This document shows positions 35,027 through 45,562 of a stretch of 64,000 nt of DNA, piece by piece. This DNA is from Botrimarina mediterranea (GTDB taxonomy: Bacteria; Planctomycetota; Planctomycetia; Pirellulales; Lacipirellulaceae). Location: NCBI RefSeq assembly GCF_007753265.1, contig NZ_CP036349.1, positions 2,141,363 through 2,205,362 on the forward strand. The letters are read 5' to 3'. Both the position numbers and the translations under genes were made by a program. The notes under the pieces were generated by a model. That model did no database searches and was not told the DNA's origin. It saw only the letters and a list, made by a program, of their open reading frames with translations. The first letter of the stretch is position 1; each line of letters begins with the position of its first letter.

Positions 35027-36727
35027 TTGACGAAGCGCGGCCGTAGCGGATGGCCAGCGCGCCAGGCAACGACCCCCCCCCGGACCGGCGTTGTGGCTGT
35101 CGGGATCGAGCTCACGCTGCGGACGCTGCTCGGCTCTCCCAACCCACGGGCGACCGACTTGCTGGCGATCGCGCTGGGGTCGTCGGAGGTGGCGTTGCGG
35201 CTCGGGGCGGTCCGGGCTTTGGCGATACGGGACGACGAAGCCGGCCATCGGCGGCTGGTGGACGATTGGCCCAAACTCCCCGCCGATGCGCGGGCGGCGC
35301 TGGGCGACTTGCCGCCGCGGTCGAGCCTGACGGCGACCCTTTCGAAGGTGATCCGCGATGGCACGCCCAAGCAGGTCCGTCGCGCCAGCGAGATCGCCGC
35401 GACGCTCAACATCGTGGACGCGTTGCCGGCGATCGTCGAGGCGGCGAGCCGGCCGCGGATGGAGGGCGCCGCGATCCTCGCCGCCGACGCCTACCAGCTT
35501 GCTTGTCGACTGACCGAAGCGGTTGACCTCTACGACCCGCTCGCCAAGGTCGATGGCGGGCAGCACCAACCCGACCCCGCGTTCGCTCGGCGTCCCGCGG
35601 TCAACGCTCTCGTGACAGCGCTAGAAACTTACGGCGACCACCGTCAGCTCGACCTGTTGCAGGCGTTGCTGCTTCTGACGCCCGGCGATGAGCCGGCGCT
35701 CTTGCGGGCGCTCGGTGACGAGGGGCACTCCGCCCATGAGGCGTTGCTTAAGGCAATCCGAACCAGCCGTTGCCGCGGCGTCATCGAGGTCCTGGCCAGC
35801 GCGTTGGTCGATCTACGCTCGCCGCAACCGCTGCTGGAGATCGCCGCCGAGCGCTGTGACCGCGAAGGACTTGAGGCGCTGCTGGCGCATCTCACTTACC
35901 CAATTGGGCTGCGCATCCGTGAGAACTGCCGCCGAGTGGCGTCGTTTGCCTGGCTCGAAGAGAGTCGTCGCGGCGTGATCTGCGAGCTGCCGGGGCCGCT
36001 GCAAGCGACGGCGGTGCAGCTCGCCGCGGCGTCGCAGGCCGATCCCCGCGACATCGCTGGCGTCATCGAGTTGGTGCTCGACAGCGACGACGCGCCTGCG
36101 CGTCTGGCCGCTTGTCGGGCCATCGAGGCGTTGCCACAGCGGGCCGCGGTTGAGCCGATCCGCCGCGCGCTCGACGCCGACGACCCCGCCGTCGTCGCTT
36201 TCGCGGTCAAGATGGTGCGGGCGAAGAACTACCCCGGCGCCACCGCTCTGCTGGTCGGGATGCTCAACAACCCGGACGCGAAAGTCCGCAGCGCCGCCGG
36301 CAAGTCGCTCCGTGAGCTGTCGTTCGCCACTTTCCGTGACTCTTACGCAGAGCTCCCCGAATCATCACGGTCGGTGGTTGGCAAGCTCGTCGGCAAAGCC
36401 GACCCGATGGCGGCGCCATCTCTCCGCGCTGAGCTCGGCTCGGGCGCGGTTGCGCGGCGGCTGCGGGCGTTGGAGCTGATCGGCCTGATGGGTCTAGCCG
36501 ATAACCTTGCCGAAGAACTGATCGCTTGCGTGACGGATGACAAGGACCTTGGCGTCAGGGTCGAAGCTGCCGGGCTGCTCGGCGAGTTGACGCTGCGCGA
36601 CGAAGCCGTCGAGGCGCTCGTCGAGGCTACCGGCGCCCGGTCGACAGCGCTCCGGGCGACGGCCGAGAAGAGCCTCCAGAGATTGACGGGTCAAACACTC
36701 GCCGAACTAACGGGACCCCGGTCATGA
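35027..36727 (+). CDS. HEAT-repeat protein
   Basis: 566 aa built of paired amphipathic helices throughout, with recurring Ala/Leu/Arg-rich repeats such as DAPARLAACRAIEALPQRA (about 355-373) and NPDAKVRSAAGKSLRELS (about 413-430), typical of HEAT or PBS-lyase-like repeats. Such solenoids bind proteins. No signal peptide is seen. The start may be TTG 35027 or GTG 35093; the first 22 residues are of doubtful composition. Its TGA overlaps the ATG of the following membrane protein (ATGA at 36724-36727), so the two are translationally coupled and probably act together. Confidence 0.72.
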   Translation: MTKRGRSGWPARQATTPPRTGVVAVGIELTLRTLLGSPNPRATDLLAIALGSSEVALRLGAVRALAIRDDEAGHRRLVDDWPKLPADARAALGDLPPRSSLTATLSKVIRDGTPKQVRRASEIAATLNIVDALPAIVEAASRPRMEGAAILAADAYQLACRLTEAVDLYDPLAKVDGGQHQPDPAFARRPAVNALVTALETYGDHRQLDLLQALLLLTPGDEPALLRALGDEGHSAHEALLKAIRTSRCRGVIEVLASALVDLRSPQPLLEIAAERCDREGLEALLAHLTYPIGLRIRENCRRVASFAWLEESRRGVICELPGPLQATAVQLAAASQADPRDIAGVIELVLDSDDAPARLAACRAIEALPQRAAVEPIRRALDADDPAVVAFAVKMVRAKNYPGATALLVGMLNNPDAKVRSAAGKSLRELSFATFRDSYAELPESSRSVVGKLVGKADPMAAPSLRAELGSGAVARRLRALELIGLMGLADNLAEELIACVTDDKDLGVRVEAAGLLGELTLRDEAVEALVEATGARSTALRATAEKSLQRLTGQTLAELTGPRS

Positions 36728-37107
36728 AACTGCTCGCCAACGGCATCGACGCCTGGAAGCATCTTGGGGATCGCTTCTCCGGCGAACACCTCCGTGTGCA
36801 GACCAGCGACATCGTCGGCCTGGTGCTGCTGGCGGTGGGGCTCGCCGCCGGGTTCTGGCTGCTCGCCTTCCTCAGTAAGTGGCAGCGCCTCCACCGCGCC
36901 CACAGCGCCCGCGCCGTCACGCCGCGGAACCTGTTCAGCGCCTTGGTGCGTGCGCACGGACTCAGCCGGAGAGAACGCAGCGTGTGCCAGCAAGTCGCGG
37001 CCGAGTTGGGCCTAACCGATCCGGCGGAGTTGTTCGTGCGTCCCGAGACGGCGCGCCCAGTTCTTGCAGCACGTGACCGGGCGCTTGCCGAACGACTGTT
37101 TTGCTAA
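36724..37107 (+). CDS. membrane-anchored hypothetical protein, 127 aa
   Basis: Begins at an ATG overlapping the stop of the HEAT-repeat gene. A short amphipathic N-terminus, one membrane helix (about residues 31-51, GLVLLAVGLAAGFWLLAFL) and a cytoplasmic basic C-terminal domain of about 75 residues with LSRRERSVCQQVAAELGL and DPAELFVRPETARPVL. The pairing suggests it tethers or recruits the HEAT-repeat protein to the membrane. Ends 20 bases from a convergent gene. Family not recognised. Confidence 0.65.
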   Translation: MKLLANGIDAWKHLGDRFSGEHLRVQTSDIVGLVLLAVGLAAGFWLLAFLSKWQRLHRAHSARAVTPRNLFSALVRAHGLSRRERSVCQQVAAELGLTDPAELFVRPETARPVLAARDRALAERLFC

Positions 37108-37127
37108 GCAGCCGGGGCTGGCAGGCC

Positions 37128-38486
37128 TTACGGCGTCCGGAAGCGGAAGCTACGCGGCGCGGCGCCCGCGGCGGGGCCCGCCGAGCCCGATCCGCCCGAG
37201 AATCGAACGGTTCCTTCGGCCGGCTTGTAGCCCATCCGGTTGAGAAACTCGGTAAGCGATATCGTCTCGACGCCCAGGGTGGCCGCTTCGCGGCTCATCT
37301 CCTGATATTTGTCGCGGTACATCGCCTTGCTGGGCTGGTCGGGCGAATCGCCGAGGACGAGGTAGCGGGTGTCGACCGTCATCTCGCCGTCGACCGTGCC
37401 GTCTTCTTCAAGCGACACGTCGAGCGTGGCGCCGTTCATCGCGATCAGGTCTTTGACGCGTTGCAGGTCGCTGACGCCGTCGCCATCGATGTCGATGAAT
37501 CCAGTCAGGCCGAACCGCAGGGCCTTTCCGCGTTGCCACACCTGGCTGTAGATGCGGTCGCCGGGCAGGATGGGGTTCCGCGGGTCGTCAGAGGTGATCT
37601 TCGCTTCGGCGATGTGGTCGCCCAAGAGGCGTGTTACCTCGACGCTCCCCTTCTTTTCCGCTTTGGCGGCGTCGGAGAGGGCCGAGTCGAAGACGCTGAA
37701 TGTCACCTGACGGCGTAGCGAGTCGGCCTCACCCAGATCGATCCAGGCGGTTTGCGTCCCTTGGTTGACGTAGGTGATCTCGCCATCGGCGACCTCGGAA
37801 CTGGGGGTCTCTTGTTTGCGCTCGGCGAGCAGCGTAGCCCGTGAACGCTCGGCCTTGGTCAGGGCGTCTTCGGCTTGTGATTGCGAGGACCGTGCCGCGG
37901 CGACCTGCTGGCTGAACTGCGCTTCCTTCTCGGCGAGAGTCTGCGCGAGCTGCTTCTTCTGGCGGTCGATGTTGTCACGCTCTTCTTTGAAGCGGGCCCG
38001 CTCGGACGCGAGGTCTAGGTTGGCCTTGTTGAGCGCGTCGTCGCGTTCCTTGATCTGGGCGTCCTTCTCGGCTTCGAGCGTGACGAGTTGTTGCTCGAGC
38101 GACTTGACCTGCTTCTTCGCCTCGTTCTCTTGCTGGGCGGTCTTGGCGATCTCGGTCGAGAGGTAGTCCAGCGCGTTGCGATAGGTCTGCGTCCCTTCCT
38201 CGAAGGTCGACATGAATTGCTTCTTGTCGGCCTCGTAGCGTTCCTGGACCTCGGTGAAGGTCGCACCGCTATCCATGCCGAGCATCTGCAGCATCTGCTC
38301 CGCCTCTTGGACCTTCTGCCGCGCGGCGTTCTCGGCCTGCGTCTTCTGCGTGGCGAGCTCGGCGGCTTCAGCCGCGGCCTTCTTGCCCTCGCTCCACGTG
38401 AGGTAGGCGACGATTGCGAGGACGAGGATCAGAATCGAGCAGACGACGATAATGATCGTCTGGCTTTGGTCCTGGCGAGCGGCCAT
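37128..38486 (-). CDS. membrane-anchored coiled-coil protein
   Basis: 452 aa from ATG 38486 (AAGGA 6 bases upstream). One membrane helix at about residues 9-30 (TIIIVVCSILILVLAIVAYL) is followed by about 200 residues of coiled coil (AAEAAELATQKTQAENAARQ through AEFSQQVAAARSSQSQAED-like heptads). Then comes a beta-rich domain with VADGEITYVNQGTQTAWIDLGEADSL-type phrases (about 240-400) and a Gly/Ala/Pro-rich tail. The architecture recalls proteins that bridge the envelope, with the coiled coil in the periplasm or cytoplasm. No known family motif is visible. The repeat of EGKK/EAxE heptads makes antisense frames look artificially long here. Confidence 0.7.
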   Translation of the reverse strand: MAARQDQSQTIIIVVCSILILVLAIVAYLTWSEGKKAAAEAAELATQKTQAENAARQKVQEAEQMLQMLGMDSGATFTEVQERYEADKKQFMSTFEEGTQTYRNALDYLSTEIAKTAQQENEAKKQVKSLEQQLVTLEAEKDAQIKERDDALNKANLDLASERARFKEERDNIDRQKKQLAQTLAEKEAQFSQQVAAARSSQSQAEDALTKAERSRATLLAERKQETPSSEVADGEITYVNQGTQTAWIDLGEADSLRRQVTFSVFDSALSDAAKAEKKGSVEVTRLLGDHIAEAKITSDDPRNPILPGDRIYSQVWQRGKALRFGLTGFIDIDGDGVSDLQRVKDLIAMNGATLDVSLEEDGTVDGEMTVDTRYLVLGDSPDQPSKAMYRDKYQEMSREAATLGVETISLTEFLNRMGYKPAEGTVRFSGGSGSAGPAAGAAPRSFRFRTP

Positions 38487-39101
38487 GCGGAGTCCTTCGA
38501 ACGCTTGCGAGCGGTAGCGAGTCGTGCGGTCTCCCCAGCGTCGCCGGGCGTCCGAAGAGACGCGGCGGATTAGGGGGACCGGGGTGAACCGGTAAGGAGT
38601 GGGGTCTGCGGTGGGAGTGAGTGTCGGCTGCGGGGCCGACAAACACAACTAGCGTCACGCCCGAAGGCGCGGTTCTGGGTATTGGTAGGGCTTCCCCAGC
38701 CGGTCCGCCCGGGGGCGTCGGTGATGAAGACCTAAGTCGAAACTAGTTAGGGGATTAACGCCTGTCAACGAACGGGGTAGAGTCCCCCCCAGAGGGCCGC
38801 AGAACCGGCGCCGCCGGAACCAGCGGGGCCGATAGGGGTCGAATCATTGGGGTTGGGCGGGTTGGTGGGTCACTCCAGGCGCTGACGAGTTCCGGCTCGC
38901 TGCGCAATTTTGAGTTCAGTTTCACACTTTTGGCGAGCCGTCGGCGTCAGCGCCCGGATTGAATTACCCGACAACTCTCCAGCCACGTCCAAGCTCCGCT
39001 TCCTAACGGACGAGGCTCAAAAAACCACTCTCTCCGCCTCCTTACGGAAGCGGCTCGACAAAGTTCTTCCACCAACCCCCGCCTCGTCCGCCTTGTCCGA
39101 G
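38487..39101. other. divergent intergenic region upstream of polA
   Basis: 615 bases between the coiled-coil gene and the proposed polA ATG. It contains the family A palindrome at 38878-38954 and otherwise no recognisable element. The polA frame is open from TTG 38910, so up to 64 further residues could belong to Pol I, but part of them would be encoded by the repeat. Both promoters are expected between about 38490 and 38870. Confidence 0.5.
38878..38954. repeat. family A palindrome, arms in reversed order
   Basis: A right-type arm (38878-38900: GGCGCTGAC then CCGGCTCGC) precedes a left-type arm (38932-38954: GCGAGCCG then GGCGTCAGCGCC), the opposite order to the copy at 427-502. The pair still forms a stem, with an AT-rich 31-base loop. 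It lies in the leader or 5' end of polA. Confidence 0.75.
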
Positions 39102-41834
39102 ATGCTCCCCGCCGGATCGACCGTTTACGTCGTCGATTGCCATTCGCTCATCTTCCAGGTGTTCCACGCCATCCCGGAGATGACGAGCCCCCGGGGCGAG
39201 CCGGTGAACGCCGTTTTCGGATTTACGAAGGACCTGCTGAAGCTGATCGAGGACAAGCGGCCCGACGCTTTGATCTGTGCGTTCGACCCCCCCGGCGACA
39301 CGTTCCGTCACGAGCTCTACCCGGTCTACAAAGGGGAACGCAGCGAGACGCCGACCGAGCTGCGGTCGCAGTTCCCCAAGATCCACCAGATCGTTGAGGC
39401 CCTGCGGATCCCGATCATCTCGGTTCCGAAGTTCGAGGCGGACGACGTGCTTGCGACCGTGGCCCGGTTGTGCGACGAGTCGCAGGTCTTCTGCCGGCTG
39501 GTGACGGGGGACAAGGACTCCCGCCAGCTGATCACGAACCACGTCGCCGTCTACAACATCCGCAAGGACCACGTTTACGACGAGGTTGCGCTGCTGGCGG
39601 ACTGGGGTGTCCGGCCCGATCAGGTCGTCGATTTCCAGTCGCTGGTGGGCGACAAGATCGACAACATCCCCGGCGTGCCGCTGATCGGGCCGAAGATCGC
39701 CAAGGAACTGCTCGACGAGTTCGGAACGCTCGATCGGGTGCTCGACAACGCCGACCGTGTCAAAGGCGCCAAGCGGCAACAGAACCTGAAAGAGGGCCGC
39801 GAGCTGGCCCTGATCTCACGGCAGCTGGTGCGGCTCGATCAGTACGTGCCCGTCGAGATCGACTGGCAGGCGGCGCGGGTCGGCGACTTCGACGCCGAAC
39901 GTCTCGCCGAGCTGTGCGCTGATTTCGGCTTCCGCAGCATCGCCGAACGGATGGCGGCCCTCTCTAGCGGCGGCGCGGCAGATACGGCGCCGAGCGACTG
40001 GGAGGCCAACTACCGGGCCATCGACACGCCCGAGGCGCTGGCGGAACTGGCGAAGACGCTCGCCGCTTGCGAGGTGATCTCGGTCGATACCGAGACCACC
40101 AGCGTCAACCCGCGCGAGGCGGAGCTGGTGGGCTTCTCGTTCGCCTGGGCCGAGGGCGAGGCGGCGTACGTCCCCGTCCGCGGGCCGGCGGGCGACCGTG
40201 TGCTGCCGCTGGCGGATGTCCTGGCGGTGCTCGGGCCGATCCTTGAGGACGAGTCGATCAAGAAGATCGGGCAGAACCTGAAGTACGACATGATCGTGCT
40301 CCGCGGCGCCGGCGTGACGATGCGCGGGCTGTCGTTCGACACGATGATCGCCAGTTATCTGCTCGACGCCGGCGAGCGGACGCACAACCTCGACGTGCTC
40401 TCCGACCGCTACCTCGGCCACACGACAGTCAAGATCAGCGAGCTGATCGGCTCGGGCAAGAACCAGAAGCGGATGGACGAGGTCCCCGTCGCCCAGATTG
40501 CCGAGTACGCCGCCGAAGACGCCGACGTGCCGCTGCGGCTCTGGCCGATGCTGCACGAACGGCTCGACCGCGACGGGCTGCTGCCGCTGTCGGACGACCT
40601 CGAAACGCCGCTCGTCGAAGTGCTCGCCGAGATGGAGTGGAACGGCGTCCGCGTCGATGTCGATCGCCTCGCCGAGCTGAGCAAGCAGTTCGCGTTGCGC
40701 TCGCAGGAGCTTGCCGAACAGATCGAAGAGATCGTCGGCCACCCGTTCAACCTGGCGTCGCCGAAGCAACTTGCCGAGGTGCTATTCCAAGAGATCGGCC
40801 TCAAGCCGATCAAGCGCACGAAGACGGGCCCCTCGACCGACGCCGCGGTGCTCGAAGAGCTCGCCGCGCTGCACCCGTTGCCGCGGCTGATCGTGGAGCA
40901 CCGCCAGTACGCCAAGCTACGCGGCACCTACGTCGATGCACTGCCGCAGCTGGTGAACGCCAAGACGGGCCGCGTCCACTGCTCGTTCAATCAAGTCGTC
41001 GCGGCGACGGGGCGGCTGAGCTGCAGCGACCCGAACCTGCAGAACATCCCGATCCGCACCGACGAAGGCCGTCAGATCCGCTCGGCGTTTACCGCCGGTG
41101 AGGCGGGTTGGAAGCTCGTCGCGGCGGACTACTCGCAGATCGAGCTGCGCGTGCTGGCCCACTTCAGCGAGGACGAAACGCTCTGCAAGGCGTTCGCCGA
41201 GGGGCAGGACATCCACACGCTCGTCGCCAGCCAGGTGAACGGCGTCGGGCTCGACGAGGTCACCTCCGAGCAACGCCGCGGCGCCAAGGCGGTCAACTTC
41301 GGCATCATCTACGGCCAGAGCCCGTTCGGCCTAGCCAAGACGCTCGGCATCCCCAAAGAAGTCGCGGCGCAATTCATCGCCGACTACTTCGCGCGCTACC
41401 CGGGCGTCATGGACTTCATGCTCGACACGCTCGACACAGCCGCGCGGCAGGGATACGTGGAGACGTTGCTGGGTCGGCGTCGGGCGATCGCCGGCGTCCG
41501 CAAACCGGGACCACCGAAGGGCGCGCTCTTCGACGACCGCCCGCAGCCGCTCCAGATGAACCTCCCCGAGCGCACCGCCGTCAACACAGTGATTCAAGGC
41601 ACTGCGGCCGACCTGATCAAACTAGCAATGCTCGCCGTCAGCCGCCGCCTCAAGGACGAGGGCCTGCGCACGAAGCTGATCCTTCAGATCCACGACGAAC
41701 TGGTGTTCGACGCACCGGAAGAAGAAGTCGAACAGCTGACCACCCTGATCACCGAAGAGATGCAAGGCGTCGCCAACCTCCGCACGCCGCTGGCGGTCGA
41801 CATCGGCGTAGCGGACAACTGGGCGGAGTGCTGA
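39102..41834 (+). CDS. polA: DNA polymerase I
   Basis: 910 aa from ATG 39102. Three modules: 5'-3' flap nuclease (about 1-285, VYVVDCHSLIFQVFHAI, EADDVLATVA, GDKIDNIPGVPLIGPK), 3'-5' proofreading exonuclease (about 315-500), and polymerase (about 510-905). Proofreading residues are intact: VDTETTS (about 329), IGQNLKYDMIVL and YAAEDADVPL. Polymerase motifs are DYSQIELRVLAHF (A, about 676), AVNFGIIYGQSPFGL (B, about 731) and QIHDELVFD (C, about 863). The length matches the E. coli enzyme. The start could lie further upstream (frame open from 38910). It functions in repair and Okazaki fragment maturation. Confidence 0.95.
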   Translation: MLPAGSTVYVVDCHSLIFQVFHAIPEMTSPRGEPVNAVFGFTKDLLKLIEDKRPDALICAFDPPGDTFRHELYPVYKGERSETPTELRSQFPKIHQIVEALRIPIISVPKFEADDVLATVARLCDESQVFCRLVTGDKDSRQLITNHVAVYNIRKDHVYDEVALLADWGVRPDQVVDFQSLVGDKIDNIPGVPLIGPKIAKELLDEFGTLDRVLDNADRVKGAKRQQNLKEGRELALISRQLVRLDQYVPVEIDWQAARVGDFDAERLAELCADFGFRSIAERMAALSSGGAADTAPSDWEANYRAIDTPEALAELAKTLAACEVISVDTETTSVNPREAELVGFSFAWAEGEAAYVPVRGPAGDRVLPLADVLAVLGPILEDESIKKIGQNLKYDMIVLRGAGVTMRGLSFDTMIASYLLDAGERTHNLDVLSDRYLGHTTVKISELIGSGKNQKRMDEVPVAQIAEYAAEDADVPLRLWPMLHERLDRDGLLPLSDDLETPLVEVLAEMEWNGVRVDVDRLAELSKQFALRSQELAEQIEEIVGHPFNLASPKQLAEVLFQEIGLKPIKRTKTGPSTDAAVLEELAALHPLPRLIVEHRQYAKLRGTYVDALPQLVNAKTGRVHCSFNQVVAATGRLSCSDPNLQNIPIRTDEGRQIRSAFTAGEAGWKLVAADYSQIELRVLAHFSEDETLCKAFAEGQDIHTLVASQVNGVGLDEVTSEQRRGAKAVNFGIIYGQSPFGLAKTLGIPKEVAAQFIADYFARYPGVMDFMLDTLDTAARQGYVETLLGRRRAIAGVRKPGPPKGALFDDRPQPLQMNLPERTAVNTVIQGTAADLIKLAMLAVSRRLKDEGLRTKLILQIHDELVFDAPEEEVEQLTTLITEEMQGVANLRTPLAVDIGVADNWAEC

Positions 41835-41844
41835 CGCAGATTTA

Positions 41845-41977
41845 GTTAACCACAAAGGAACTAAGGAACGAAGGAAGCAATTGCCCACGAATCACACGAA
41901 TCATCACTTAGCTTTCTTATTCGTGTGATTCGTGGGCTCTTATAACGTCCTTTGTTCCTTCGTTCCTTTGTGGTTCA
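41845..41977. repeat. family B nested palindrome between polA and coaE
   Basis: Outer arms (41845-41875: GTTAACCACAAAGGAACTAA...; 41948-41977: ...CCTTTGTGGTTCA) enclose a second pair (41884-41903: CCCACGAATCACACGAAT; 41918-41938: ATTCGTGTGATTCGTGGG). The outer words recur at 44588-44739, 50686-50863, 60274-60425 and 61670-61748; the inner CACGAAT words recur at 44625-44695. Confidence 0.9.
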
Positions 41978-42000
41978 CTTTCTTTGAATAAAGCGCGGGC

Positions 42001-42612
42001 ATGATCATCCTCGGCCTCACCGGCGGCGTCGCCAGCGGGAAGTCGTTCGCCGGCGGGCTGCTTGCCGAGCGCGGCGCCGTTGTGCTCGACGCTGATCGCC
42101 ACGCACACGCCGTGCTTGGTGAGCGGGCGGTCCTTGAGGCGCTGGTTGAGCGTTGGGGCGACTCGATCTTGGCGGAGGATGGCGCCCTGCGGCGTAGTGA
42201 GGTCGCCAAGCAGGTCTTTGGCGATAGCCCCGAAGCGATCGCCGAGCGGCGGTTCTTGGAGGGGCTCGTCCACCCGCGGGTCCGCGAGCGGCTGAAGGCG
42301 GAGCTTGCCAATGCGGCGCAGCGCGGCGTCGCGGTCGCGGTGCTCGACATCCCGTTGCTGTTCGAAGCCGGTTGGGCCGACGAGTGCGACGCGGTTCTGT
42401 TTGTCGAGACGCCGCTGGAGATTCGCCGGCAGCGGGCCGCCGTGCGGGGCTGGTCGGCGGAGGAACTGGCCCGTCGGGAAGCGTCGCAGATGCCGATCGA
42501 GGAGAAGCGGGCGGCCGCTGACGAGATCATCCCGGGGGATAGCGAAACCGCCGCCCGGGAGGCGGTGGAGCGGGTCTGGCGGACTTGGGTTACCGGTGAG
42601 GCCCAGGGTTAA
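42001..42612 (+). CDS. coaE: dephospho-CoA kinase
   Basis: 203 aa, last enzyme of coenzyme A synthesis, phosphorylating the ribose 3'-OH of dephospho-CoA. The Walker A loop GLTGGVASGKS is at residues 5-15, the LDADRHAHAVL segment (about 30) holds the acidic residue for CoA binding, and VLDIPLLFEAGW (about 115) and IRRQRAAVRGWSAEE (about 142) form the lid region. The length is normal. The start is the ATG at 42001; no strong ribosome-binding site is seen. It lies downstream of polA across a nested palindrome, a common bacterial neighbour pair. Confidence 0.93.
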   Translation: MIILGLTGGVASGKSFAGGLLAERGAVVLDADRHAHAVLGERAVLEALVERWGDSILAEDGALRRSEVAKQVFGDSPEAIAERRFLEGLVHPRVRERLKAELANAAQRGVAVAVLDIPLLFEAGWADECDAVLFVETPLEIRRQRAAVRGWSAEELARREASQMPIEEKRAAADEIIPGDSETAAREAVERVWRTWVTGEAQG

Positions 42613-43030
42613 CCCAGCCCTACCAAACCGGGCGATTGCGTTTTCCCTCAAATCGGACTCTTCGAGCGCCGATTTCGCTACCAACGGCAGCACGGGTTTG
42701 GCATACTGAGACGGTCCGGTCGGCGGACGGTTCTCGCTTGCCGCCCGGACGCCCCGCGACAGGCCTTCGCCCACCGCGATGGCCGCTGGGGTGTGACCCC
42801 CGCTGCTCCCACTGACGCGACCCGCTTCGTTTCGGTGGTCCTGCCCGCCCGTGTGGCGAACCATTCCTACTCCTACATCCCACCTCGACCTCTCCGGCTC
42901 GGCTGGCCCTCGGCGTTCGCCCTGGCCCGTCTGCTGGACCTTCCCGATGTCCCCGTGCAGCTCTTTTCCTGCCTCCCGGTAGGTAGAACCGTCGATCTAG
43001 GACGACTGCGCGGCGACTGGAGCCCTCATC
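42613..43030 (+). promoter_or_regulatory. rho leader region, C-rich and G-poor stretch
   Basis: 418 non-coding bases before rho. Around 42862-42897 the plus strand is C-rich and poor in G (ATTCCTACTCCTACATCCC), with many YC dimers, the composition of a Rho-utilisation site. Rho in other bacteria limits its own expression through such leaders. A hairpin with CCGGTCGGCGG/CCGCCCGG-like halves lies at about 42715-42755. A GACTGGAG site precedes the ATG. Function inferred from composition only. Confidence 0.4.
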
Positions 43031-44584
<1,554 letters not shown>

Positions 44585-44587
44585 AAG

Positions 44588-44739
44588 AGAACCACAAAGA
44601 CACGAAGGACACGAAGAACAAAGAGCCCACGAATCAAACGAATTGACTCGAATCTTATGCAACGGATTCGTGATAATTCGTGGAATTCGTGGGCTCTTTC
44701 CTTTCACCGTCCTTTGTGCTCTTTGTGTCGTCGTGGTTC
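44588..44739. repeat. family B nested palindrome between rho and ribH
   Basis: Outer arms GAACCACAAAGACACGAAGG (from 44588) and GTCCTTTGTGCTCTTTGTG...GTGGTTC (to 44739) enclose a CCCACGAAT / ATTCGTGGG pair and the words AAAGAGC / GCTCTTT. Layout and inner words match the copy at 41845-41977, while the loops are unrelated. Confidence 0.88.
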
Positions 44740-44773
44740 CCTAAACAGCCCCAACGAGTGAGTCTGCGACCCG

Positions 44774-45250
44774 ATGCCGAACGTGATTGAACCCGCCGCT
44801 GACGCCGCCAAGAACGCCCGCTATGCGGTCGTCGTCTCGGAGTGGAACAAGGCCGTCACCGCCAAGCTCGCCGACGGCGCCGTCGCGAGCTTTAAGGAAG
44901 CGGGCGTTGCGGAAGAGGGGGTCGATGTCGTTTGGGTGCCGGGCGCTTGGGAGATCCCTGTCGTTGTGCAGCGGCTCGCCGACACGTGCCGCTATGCGGG
45001 GATCGTGACCCTCGGCGCGGTCATCAAGGGCGAGACGGCCCATGACCACTGGATCAACCACGGCGTCACCGAAGCCCTGATGCGGATCGCCACCGAGCAC
45101 TCGCTGCCGGTGTTGTTCGGCGTGCTGATGTGCGACACGATGGAGCAAGCCCTCAGCCGCGCCGGCGGCGCCGTGGGCAACAAGGGCGTCGAGTGCGCCG
45201 AAGCCGCTTTGCGGATGGCGGCGATCCTCAAGGCGCTGCCCACGTCGTAG
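44774..45250 (+). CDS. ribH: 6,7-dimethyl-8-ribityllumazine synthase
   Basis: 158 aa, penultimate enzyme of riboflavin synthesis, joining the pyrimidine intermediate to 3,4-dihydroxy-2-butanone 4-phosphate. Substrate-binding motifs are VVSEWNKAVTAKL (about 19-31), VPGAWEIPVVVQ (about 55), and the phosphate/His motif GAVIKGETAHDHWINHG (about 80-96), where the His of HDHW is the likely catalytic residue. PVLFGVLMCDTMEQA follows. The length is normal for the icosahedral or pentameric enzyme. nusB follows, as in many bacteria, though separated by 312 bases. Confidence 0.95.
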   Translation: MPNVIEPAADAAKNARYAVVVSEWNKAVTAKLADGAVASFKEAGVAEEGVDVVWVPGAWEIPVVVQRLADTCRYAGIVTLGAVIKGETAHDHWINHGVTEALMRIATEHSLPVLFGVLMCDTMEQALSRAGGAVGNKGVECAEAALRMAAILKALPTS

Positions 45251-45255
45251 TTGCC

Positions 45256-45352
45256 GGTTCGCCGGGAGCGTCAGCGACCGGAGTGAAGCGGGTACCCCCC
45301 TGGCCAGCCGTGACCCCCGACGCACTCCGGGCGCTCACGCTGACGGCTCGCC
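45256..45352. repeat. family A palindrome between ribH and nusB
   Basis: Left arm 45256-45297 (GCCGGGAGCGTCAGCGACC then GGAGTGAAGCGGGTACCC) and right arm 45322-45352 (GCACTCCGGGCG, CACGCTGACGGCTCGCC) begin 5 bases after the ribH stop. The rest of the 312-base gap (45353-45562) shows no other structure and should hold the nusB promoter. Confidence 0.85.
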
Positions 45353-45562
45353 TGCGTCGGACCGCGCCAGACCCGCGCCAGATCGCCGAGGATGCGTTCT
45401 AGCGGACGTTTGCGCTGCCGGTGGACAAAGTCCGATTCGGCGATTCGCGGGAAATGCAAGCCATTGAGCAGCATCGCGCCCCCGCCCCTTGGCGTTCTCC
45501 GCTCCCCCGCGGTTATCATGGAAGACTAAGCCGCCGCTCCGAAAACCGCTGCCCCCACGCTG

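Noticed and set aside
34541-35569. Whole 342-codon minus-strand frame as one gene
   Set aside because: Only the part downstream of about 35005 has protein-like composition; the rest is antisense to the HEAT-repeat gene.
41845-41977. Family B palindromes as a CRISPR array or IS ends
   Set aside because: Copies are single, far apart and without regular spacers; there are no cas genes, no transposase and no flanking target duplication that I can see.
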